From Lentisphaeria bacterium (GTDB lineage: Bacteria > Verrucomicrobiota > Lentisphaeria > Victivallales > UBA1829), in NCBI GenBank assembly GCA_017623265.1, contig JAGAPM010000214.1, positions 1-13,308 on the forward strand: DNA of 13,308 nucleotides. The letters run 5' to 3'. Positions 5,960 through 11,746 of this stretch are shown here, piece by piece. A program made the translations under genes and the position numbers. The notes beneath the pieces were generated by a model. It worked only from the letters and a program-made list of their open reading frames with translations, was not told the DNA's origin and searched no databases. Each line of letters begins with the position of its first letter. Within the stretch, counting starts at the first letter, position 1.

Positions 5960-8053
5960 TTATTGGTTATGATATTTGAAGCTCAAAGCTGCGGAAAGCA
6001 CCAGTGCTATGATCCAAACCGGATTCCATACATTGGTCCCGCCACGCCAAATCGTCTGCTCGAAAGGACCCTGCATGTAGTTGGTCTGAAAGAACTGCTC
6101 GCTCTGTTCGCCGGGTGTGACCAGGTTCCAGTCGCCGGGGTAGCGTACGATCCCGTGGGACCAGGCAGACATAACGCCCTGTCCGATCCGGCGCAGATCT
6201 TCATCACCCGTCCGAATGCCGAAATCATAGACTTCGTATGCGGGGAAATACACATCCAGATGCATGTTCTGTACGCTGACTCCCGGCCAGAAGACGGAGT
6301 CAAAACCATTGTCTGCACACAATGTTCCCGGTCGGAAGGGGACGCTCCAGAAGTAGACAAATGTAGAGATCCATTTTGCGCTGAGTTGAGCATATTCCCG
6401 GTGTTTTTCCGAACTGGTCCGGCAGTATGCCCGGTAGGCGGCAAGGAAGAAGTAAAGACCCGATTCCTTGTCTTCGCAGGCGGCATCCAGAGTCGCCCGG
6501 CTGAAGGGATATTCCAAGGTCCGGAGAAAGACATCATAGTAACGATCCAGTACAGCGAATGCGCCTTCCTGTAAGGCGGGATCATCAAAATATTCTGCGG
6601 CGCTGATTAATGCTTCGATACAGGCAGTTCCCGCCCCGTTGATCAGATCATCTGCCGGCGTTCCATCCGCAAGGAAAAACAGGGGGTAAATGCCATGTTT
6701 GTTCAAGTGGGCGGGATCCAGCAGAAAGTCTGCTCCGCGCCGCAACGTTTCCTCCCATTCCTGCTTGATAGGATGATCGTTTGCCCGCAGAAGTTTCAGG
6801 CATGCCGCAAGATGCGCCAGACTTTCCCCGGTCTGACGGCTGTTGATCCGGTCTTTGTAGCGTGCTTCATTTGCAGACCATTCATTGGTTACTGGATCGT
6901 GGAAATGATACTTGAGACCGGGCGCTGCTTCCGGCGCTTTTGCAAAGTGATCCAGCACCGTGATCCCCCGTTTCATCCAGCGTTCATCACCATGCAGACC
7001 GAGGGTCAGTGCGCACCAGGCGAGACGCAGGGATTGTCCCACCCAGCCATAAAGAAAGCCGGACTTCCCGTTATAGATATTGCCTTCTTCCGGTGTGGCA
7101 GTGATCCAGTGAAAGCCGGATCCGTTGGGCATGTCCTCCCAGCGGTGGTCCATTGCGTTGGTTTTGAGTGCAATGACTTCATCCAGTGTCAGGACCGGAT
7201 TTTCTTTGGGCTGATAAAGTTTCATGCCCTGATCGATCAGCGTTGTAAATCCTCTGCCTTCTGCGGGACAGGCGGCAAAATCAAGCGAGAGTGTTTTCCG
7301 GATCGTTTCTCCTTTTTTCAGGTTCAGATAACCGAAACCGGGCAGGGTGTCGAGTCTATTCTGTGCGCCGTAAAGCACATCCCGTTCCTTTCCGAACGCC
7401 ACGACACCGCTCAGGCTCAACAGATCAAATGCTCCATCATCCCGTCGGGTCAGCCCCAGAGACCAAGTCTCACCGGTTGGTGTCTGTGAGGGTATGGTGA
7501 AGAGAGTCAGACTGCAGAACGGGCCGTCAGCCAGCTGCCATTCCCGGTTGATCCCGGGAATCGGGAGACGGTGTTCCTCCACCACCAACGCATTTCCGGA
7601 GGCTGCCGGCAGATGAGGAACCAGTCGTTCGGGGGCAGCGCCCGGGTTGTCGTTGTAGATCACGCTGGGTATGGTGATTTTCTCCTTCTTATCGCAAGTC
7701 AGGGCAAGACGGGTACCGAGAACGAGTGAATCCGCATCCTTCAACATGGTCCATTCCCGATTGATCTGCAGCATATTATGACGGAAGGAAAAATGGTCCC
7801 GGATCCGGAAAAGATCGGTTTCAGCCAGCACATTGATTCCATAGGCATCTTGTGAGCAGGTGATTTCCCGGAACATGGAGGATTCCGGTTTCCACGGGGG
7901 CTGACGGGAAAAACAACAGAATTCTGCATAATCCCAGATCAATTCCGGCACATTTATCCGGGTGGAAGAGAGTTTCAATCGCAAAGTGGTTGAATCCGGT
8001 TGATCGCAGGAAAACTGCAGAGCCGCGTGCTGTATTATTGCTTGAAAAACCAT
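5960..8053 (-). CDS. Uncharacterised two-domain protein, putative alpha/alpha-toroid glycosidase
   Basis: I do not recognise a named family. The 697-residue product has an N-terminal beta-rich half (to about residue 270) and a helical C-terminal half with paired-helix repeats of the alpha/alpha-toroid type. Visible elements include GFLYGWVGQSLRLAWCAL (332-349), GESLAHLAACLKLL (409-422), GAGTACIEALISAAEYFDD (473-491), ESGLYFFLAAYRAYC (530-544) and an aromatic-rich end with DNGFDSVFWPG (581-591). A beta-sandwich before an (alpha/alpha)6 barrel is common in polysaccharide lyases and several glycoside hydrolase families. There is no signal peptide. ATG at 8053 is chosen over an in-frame start at 8131: it has AAGGAAAG about 7 nt upstream, and the longer form would cover the promoter at 8090-8117. 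It is first in an operon with the metallophosphoesterase and acetyltransferase genes. The role in sugar breakdown is inference from architecture and neighbours. Confidence 0.72.
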   Translation of the reverse strand: MVFQAIIQHAALQFSCDQPDSTTLRLKLSSTRINVPELIWDYAEFCCFSRQPPWKPESSMFREITCSQDAYGINVLAETDLFRIRDHFSFRHNMLQINREWTMLKDADSLVLGTRLALTCDKKEKITIPSVIYNDNPGAAPERLVPHLPAASGNALVVEEHRLPIPGINREWQLADGPFCSLTLFTIPSQTPTGETWSLGLTRRDDGAFDLLSLSGVVAFGKERDVLYGAQNRLDTLPGFGYLNLKKGETIRKTLSLDFAACPAEGRGFTTLIDQGMKLYQPKENPVLTLDEVIALKTNAMDHRWEDMPNGSGFHWITATPEEGNIYNGKSGFLYGWVGQSLRLAWCALTLGLHGDERWMKRGITVLDHFAKAPEAAPGLKYHFHDPVTNEWSANEARYKDRINSRQTGESLAHLAACLKLLRANDHPIKQEWEETLRRGADFLLDPAHLNKHGIYPLFFLADGTPADDLINGAGTACIEALISAAEYFDDPALQEGAFAVLDRYYDVFLRTLEYPFSRATLDAACEDKESGLYFFLAAYRAYCRTSSEKHREYAQLSAKWISTFVYFWSVPFRPGTLCADNGFDSVFWPGVSVQNMHLDVYFPAYEVYDFGIRTGDEDLRRIGQGVMSAWSHGIVRYPGDWNLVTPGEQSEQFFQTNYMQGPFEQTIWRGGTNVWNPVWIIALVLSAALSFKYHNQ

Positions 8054-8089
8054 TTTGACTTTCCTTGTTCCGTGGGGATTTCTATGTGT

Positions 8090-8117
8090 AATATATACGG
8101 ATCCACGCAGATTGCAA
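8090..8117 (-). promoter_or_regulatory. Promoter of the glycosidase-phosphoesterase-acetyltransferase operon
   Basis: Minus-strand TTGCAA (8117-8112), a 16-nt spacer and TATATT (8095-8090), with a predicted start near 8083 and a 5' UTR of about 30 nt. The surrounding CTGTTGCAATCT (8120-8109) is identical to the element at the MFS promoter, with the same 16-nt spacing. The rest of the 8054-8230 gap holds the opposing promoter at 8169-8197 and an AT-rich inverted repeat at 8121-8135. Confidence 0.55.
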
Positions 8118-8120
8118 CAG

Positions 8121-8135
8121 AAAAATCGCATTTTT
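8121..8135. repeat. Short inverted repeat between divergent promoters
   Basis: AAAAAT (8121-8126) and ATTTTT (8130-8135) flank a CGC centre. The site lies just upstream of the minus-strand -35 and about 34 bp upstream of the plus-strand -35, so a protein bound here could reach both operons. A/T tracts can pair this way by chance, so this is only a candidate. Confidence 0.25.
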
Positions 8136-8168
8136 TATTTGATCTTTTGCCGTAGAAGGATTTACCGT

Positions 8169-8197
8169 TTGAAAAGTAAAAAAACTGGCGTTATATT
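8169..8197 (+). promoter_or_regulatory. Promoter of the amidohydrolase-GH28 operon
   Basis: TTGAAA (8169-8174), a 17-nt spacer and TATATT (8192-8197): the same two hexamers and spacing as the AraC promoter at 1829-1857. The predicted start near 8204 gives a 5' UTR of about 27 nt that includes the AAAGGA ribosome binding site before ATG 8231. Confidence 0.65.
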
Positions 8198-8230
8198 TAC
8201 GAAAAACAGAAAAGTACAAAGGACCTGTCC

Positions 8231-9406
8231 ATGAAAAGACTTGAAAATCTGAAGCAGTTTATTGCCGGAATTTCACCCCGTTTGCGAACACTCTCCGATG
8301 CGATCTGGAATCATCCCGAATTGGCGTACAAAGAATATTTTGCTGTGGAACAGGCGCAACACTTTCTGCAGGAACAGGGGTTTGAAGTGATTACCCCTTA
8401 TTGTGATATTGAAACTTCGTTTCGCGCAGAATACGGCAGTGGTGCCCCGGTCTTTGCCATCTTTGCAGAATACGATGCTCTGCCGGATGTGGGACATGCC
8501 TGCGGACATAATCTGATTTGTGCCGCCGGTCTTGCCGCATTCTGCGCGGTGGCGGAAACGATAAAACAGCAGCAGCTGCCCGGCAAAGTGGTCCTGCTCG
8601 GTTCGCCGGCGGAAGAATCCCACGGCGGAAAAGTCAGGATGATCAAAGCCGGTTGTCTGGAAGGGATCAATGCTGCCATGATGGTTCATCCCTCCTATCG
8701 GACGACACCGGATACCGGATCCTGTGCGATCACCCGTTATGATGTGGTATTTCACGGGAAGGCCGCTCACGCTGCGGCTGCACCGGAACTGGGGATCAAT
8801 GCATTGGCGGCGGTCAATCTGCTTTTTTCCGGAGTCAATGCGTTCCGTGAAGTGCTTCCGGAAGATGCCCGGATGCACGGAATCATTATGGATGGCGGTG
8901 AAGCTCCGAACATCATTCCCGCCAGAGCGGCATGCCGTTTCTTCCTGCGGTCAGTCAGCGAAAAATGGATCCGGAAGATGGAAGAGCGTTTCCTGAATAT
9001 TGTCCACGGAGCGGAACTGATGACCGGAGCAACGGCAGAAGTCAGTCTCTTCAATGTGCCTTATATGTCCCGTATGCCAAACTCCGCTATGAACCGGGTC
9101 TATCTGGAAAGCATGACTGGGTGTGGTGTAAAATATGTGATTCCCGCTCATGATGCAAGAGGATCTTCCGACTTCGGCAATGTTTCCCATGCGGTGCCGG
9201 GGATTCACCCTTATTTTTCCATTGCGGATCACGAGATTGCCGCCCATTCTCCCGCGTTCCGTGAAGCCGCAGGAACGGACTATGCCTTTGAAAATGCCAT
9301 GAAAGCTGCAGCATCCATTGCGAATGTGGCATTGACATATCTGACGGATCCGGATTTCCGGAATGAAGTCGATTCTGAATTTAAGCAAATGTCAGAGAAG
9401 GCATAA
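8231..9406 (+). CDS. M20 family amidohydrolase / metallopeptidase (ACY1L2/AbgB-like)
   Basis: Zinc-dependent cytoplasmic hydrolase of an amide bond (N-acyl amino acid, aminobenzoyl-glutamate or dipeptide type) with 391 residues, normal for the family. The signature AEYDALPDVGHACGH (79-93) is characteristic of the AbgB/ACY1L2 branch; Cys91 and His93 are likely metal ligands. Further family features are SPAEE (125-129) with the likely catalytic Glu128 and metal-binding Glu129, MMVHP (His153), the dimerisation-domain start FHGKAAHAAAAPE (174-186), and a C-terminal HSPAF segment with the last metal-binding His. ATG at 8231 has AAAGGA about 7 nt upstream. It starts an operon: the GH28-like gene begins 3 nt after its stop. 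It may cleave an amide or N-acyl group from a sugar-linked compound. That link is inference; the family call is strong. Confidence 0.92.
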   Translation: MKRLENLKQFIAGISPRLRTLSDAIWNHPELAYKEYFAVEQAQHFLQEQGFEVITPYCDIETSFRAEYGSGAPVFAIFAEYDALPDVGHACGHNLICAAGLAAFCAVAETIKQQQLPGKVVLLGSPAEESHGGKVRMIKAGCLEGINAAMMVHPSYRTTPDTGSCAITRYDVVFHGKAAHAAAAPELGINALAAVNLLFSGVNAFREVLPEDARMHGIIMDGGEAPNIIPARAACRFFLRSVSEKWIRKMEERFLNIVHGAELMTGATAEVSLFNVPYMSRMPNSAMNRVYLESMTGCGVKYVIPAHDARGSSDFGNVSHAVPGIHPYFSIADHEIAAHSPAFREAAGTDYAFENAMKAAASIANVALTYLTDPDFRNEVDSEFKQMSEKA

Positions 9407-9409
9407 GTT

Positions 9410-10711
9410 ATGAAGAATGTGCAGGATTTTGGTGCGGTCGGTGATGGTATCACAAAAGATACAGCAGCAGTTCAGCAGGCGATTGATCAGGGTGGTACAG
9501 TCTACTTCCCGGCAGGGATATATCTCTGCGGTTCTCTCTATCTCCGTTCTCATACAACGCTGGAATTGGAAAATGGCGCAGTGATCCTCGGCAGTCCCGA
9601 TCCCGAAGACTACAATCAACCGGATTTCTGTCCCCAGAACAGCGTTTGCCTGCCCGAAAAGGCATTCGGCGCCCACCTGATCATTGCGTTGGAGGTGAAT
9701 CATGTGGTGATCCGCGGCGGAAAAATCGACGGCAACCGGTCTGCATTTTTTGATCCTTCGCTGTACAGCCGGGATGACTTCCCCGGATGGCGTCCTTCCC
9801 AGATGCTGTATTTTTGCGAGAGCAGCAATATCCTGCTGGAAAACGTGGAAATGGTCAACTCGCCTTACTGGACCTGTTTCCTGCATGGGTGTTCCGATAT
9901 TACGATCCGCAGTGTGAATATCCGGAATCAGCGGGGAGTCTGGAACGGAGATGGTTTGGATATTGACTGCTGTCGCCGGGTCGTTGTAAGTGACTGTATC
10001 ATTGATTCTTCGGATGACAGTATTGCAATTCGTGCTTCCGGAAAGGACCGCCTGCTTCATACAGAGGGGATCTGTGAAGATATTGCTGTGACCAATTGTG
10101 TATTACGGTCGGGGCAGGCAGGTGTCCGTCTGGGTGTGGGGAATGGGCTGATCCGGCATTGCACTTTCAGTAATCTGGTGATCCGGGACGGAAAATTCGG
10201 CATCTGCATGCTTTCCACTTACTATCCGGAGCTTTTTCCGGCTGGAGCGGAAGGCGCAGGAATCTCGGATATTCTCTTCTCCAATCTGTATGTGAATGCG
10301 CAGATTCCCATTGATATTTCTTCCAACTGGGCGGACAAGCCGTTAAAGACCTCCCGCAAGGAGATTTGCGGCATTACATTGCAGAACATCCGCGGGTATG
10401 GCTGCCGGACCTCGATCCTGCAGGGAAATCAGGATTTCAACCTCCGCGATCTTACCTTTTCCGACATTTCTCTTGAGATTACCGGGGGAGAGGATATTTT
10501 GAACCCGAATCATCCGTCTGTGCCGATCTGTTATTTGAGACCCTGTGCTTTTTATATTGCGTACACTGCAGATGTGCTGTTCCGGAATTGCCGGATCCGC
10601 TGGAAAGATGAATCGGAACGCTGGCAGCAGGCGATCGGAACAGAAAACAACCGGGATCTGGTCTTTACGGATTGCCGTTTTGCTTTGCCCCGTGCCGGAA
10701 ACGGAAATTGA
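9410..10711 (+). CDS. GH28-like beta-helix glycoside hydrolase (polygalacturonase family)
   Basis: Putative pectin- or rhamnogalacturonan-active hydrolase of 433 residues. It starts directly with the family opening, NVQDFGAVGDGITKDTAAVQ (3-22), so there is no signal peptide and it should be cytoplasmic. The beta-helix region contains NGDGLDID (179-186), matching the GH28 NTDG-x-D motif with G for T, and DDSIAIRASGKD (202-213), matching DD-x-I-A-I-K. The usual third motif, with Gly-His-Gly, reads QAGVRLGVGNG (226-236) with no His, and no RIK motif follows. Three acidic residues are therefore kept but two substrate-contact motifs are lost, pointing to a divergent or different specificity. ATG at 9410 has AGAAGG about 10 nt upstream, inside the end of the amidohydrolase gene, so translation is probably coupled. 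The gene converges on the second AraC gene with only 12 nt between their stop codons. Confidence 0.85.
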   Translation: MKNVQDFGAVGDGITKDTAAVQQAIDQGGTVYFPAGIYLCGSLYLRSHTTLELENGAVILGSPDPEDYNQPDFCPQNSVCLPEKAFGAHLIIALEVNHVVIRGGKIDGNRSAFFDPSLYSRDDFPGWRPSQMLYFCESSNILLENVEMVNSPYWTCFLHGCSDITIRSVNIRNQRGVWNGDGLDIDCCRRVVVSDCIIDSSDDSIAIRASGKDRLLHTEGICEDIAVTNCVLRSGQAGVRLGVGNGLIRHCTFSNLVIRDGKFGICMLSTYYPELFPAGAEGAGISDILFSNLYVNAQIPIDISSNWADKPLKTSRKEICGITLQNIRGYGCRTSILQGNQDFNLRDLTFSDISLEITGGEDILNPNHPSVPICYLRPCAFYIAYTADVLFRNCRIRWKDESERWQQAIGTENNRDLVFTDCRFALPRAGNGN

Positions 10712-10723
10712 GCCCCGGCAGAG

Positions 10724-11551
10724 TTAATAGATCTGTGGCATTTTTTTCTGGAATTTCCGCGGGGAAAGTCCGGTTTGTGTGTGGAAGAAACGGGAAAACA
10801 CAAAGGCGTTGCTGAACCCCAATTCTTCGGCGGTCTCTTTGATCGTCTTTCCGCTGGTGGAAAGTTTTGCAATGGCATGACTGGTCAGGATTTTTGCCAG
10901 AAATTTCCCCGGCGGGACTCCGAAATCCCGTTTGAAACGTTTTACGAATGCGTTACGGGAGAGATTACATTGCGCCGCCATATCATCAATCCCGGTTTTT
11001 GCGGTAGCGGTTGTGTTCAAAAATTCCAATAAAGTGGCATAGCCGGGAGTCCGGAGCAGCTGCAGGATCATGGTGGAATCTTCCTGAGTTACGTATTCGC
11101 CCAGTTTGTTGTAACAGAGTTCACGGAAGAGAAGACATTGTGCCAGTTCCGGTTCGCTGTTGATCGTATGGATGATCCGGTTCCGTGCCGTTTGGTCGGT
11201 CATCGTGAGGAATGAGTTGCGCGGCTGGACAAGAGAAACCGATTGACCGAGAGTTGCAGTAAAGTGAATGGAAAGATGGTGCATGGTATCGTTCAAATCG
11301 TGAGTGATCTCGCAGAAGGGTGGGATCAGAAACCAATCGCCGGGGCGGCAGTAAGCCTTTTGATAATCATCAGAGAAACTGCTTTTACCATCGGACTCCA
11401 GAACAAAGAGCAAACGGAAATGCGGATAAGAAAATTTCAGATTTAATGCCCGGATCCCGTAATAGATATTTACGACTCCGATCTCCATTTGCCGGAGAAG
11501 AGCATTTAAGCCGCTCTTCTTGAAATTTGTCATTGTCATTACTGTTGCCAT
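10724..11551 (-). CDS. AraC-family transcriptional regulator, divergent from the glycyl radical enzyme gene
   Basis: DNA-binding regulator of 275 residues. The N-terminal half has a cupin-like effector domain (FRLLFVLESDGKSSFSD at about 45-61, then YCRPGDWFLIPP at about 67-78). Two C-terminal helix-turn-helix motifs lie at about 187-211 (GIDDMAAQCNLSRNAFVKRF) and 236-268 (TIKETAEELGFSNAFVFSRF then FHTQTGLSPRKF). ATG at 11551 is preferred because GAGGAG lies 10 nt upstream; a GTG at 11569 is in frame but overlaps that site. It is transcribed away from the glycyl radical enzyme gene, with 195 nt between the two starts, the standard arrangement for a regulator and its target. It converges with the GH28-like gene. 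The N-terminal half is only distantly like that of the AraC protein at 983-1798, so the two probably sense different ligands. Confidence 0.92.
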   Translation of the reverse strand: MATVMTMTNFKKSGLNALLRQMEIGVVNIYYGIRALNLKFSYPHFRLLFVLESDGKSSFSDDYQKAYCRPGDWFLIPPFCEITHDLNDTMHHLSIHFTATLGQSVSLVQPRNSFLTMTDQTARNRIIHTINSEPELAQCLLFRELCYNKLGEYVTQEDSTMILQLLRTPGYATLLEFLNTTATAKTGIDDMAAQCNLSRNAFVKRFKRDFGVPPGKFLAKILTSHAIAKLSTSGKTIKETAEELGFSNAFVFSRFFHTQTGLSPRKFQKKMPQIY

Positions 11552-11584
11552 AAATCGTATGCTCCTCACAAATGTTACAGCCGG

Positions 11585-11613
11585 AATATAAATGCAAAAA
11601 ATCTGTTGCGCAA
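11585..11613 (-). promoter_or_regulatory. Promoter of the second AraC gene
   Basis: Minus-strand TTGCGC (11613-11608), a 17-nt spacer and TATATT (11590-11585), with a predicted start near 11578. The -35 is poor (3 of 6) and lies within the palindrome at 11606-11625, so a protein bound there would compete with RNA polymerase. Confidence 0.45.
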
Positions 11614-11625
11614 GCGCTTTTGCAA
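11606..11625. promoter_or_regulatory. LacI/GalR-type palindromic operator candidate
   Basis: The half-sites TTGCGCAAGC (11606-11615) and GCTTTTGCAA (11616-11625) pair at 8 of 10 positions around a central CG. The core AAGCGCTT is a perfect palindrome, the usual form of LacI/GalR-family operators. The 10-mer TGCAAAAAAT occurs exactly on both sides, at 11593-11602 and 11621-11630. The site overlaps the -35 of the AraC promoter and lies upstream of the glycyl radical enzyme promoter. No LacI-type gene is in the window. Confidence 0.5.
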
Positions 11626-11666
11626 AAAATGATATTTCTTTGTGTAAAAATGTTGCATAAAAAGAG

Positions 11667-11694
11667 TTGAAGAAAAACGGAACTGTGTTATTTT
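11667..11694 (+). promoter_or_regulatory. Weak promoter candidate for the glycyl radical enzyme gene
   Basis: TTGAAG (11667-11672), a 16-nt spacer and TATTTT (11689-11694). Both hexamers are 4 of 6, and this is the only upstream region in the window without a properly spaced TATATT, which suits an activator-dependent promoter. The predicted start near 11701 gives a 5' UTR of about 46 nt. Confidence 0.3.
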
Positions 11695-11723
11695 ATATGT
11701 CAGAAGATAAATGATATGTCAGA
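11695..11723. repeat. Direct repeat in the glycyl radical enzyme leader
   Basis: ATATGTCAGA occurs at 11695-11704 and again, identically, at 11714-11723, a 19-bp period. The pair straddles the predicted transcription start and early leader of the glycyl radical enzyme gene, a position where a bound protein would block transcription. It could equally be a small duplication without function. Confidence 0.35.
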
Positions 11724-11746
11724 CAACATGAAGGCAGATAGAGAGA

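Noticed and set aside
5765..7489. Long plus-strand open frames (5765-6574 and 6695-7489)
   Set aside because: Both are antisense to the toroid-like gene, which is a single long frame with a good ribosome binding site, a promoter and operon neighbours.
8054..8131. N-terminal extension of the toroid-like protein to ATG 8131
   Set aside because: It would run through the promoter at 8090-8117 and lacks a ribosome binding site, while ATG 8053 has AAGGAAAG at good spacing.
10693..10720. Hairpin TGCCGG...CCGGCA at the end of the GH28-like gene as a terminator
   Set aside because: The stem is only 6 bp with a 16-nt loop and is not followed directly by a T-run; the nearest T-run is about 20 nt further on.
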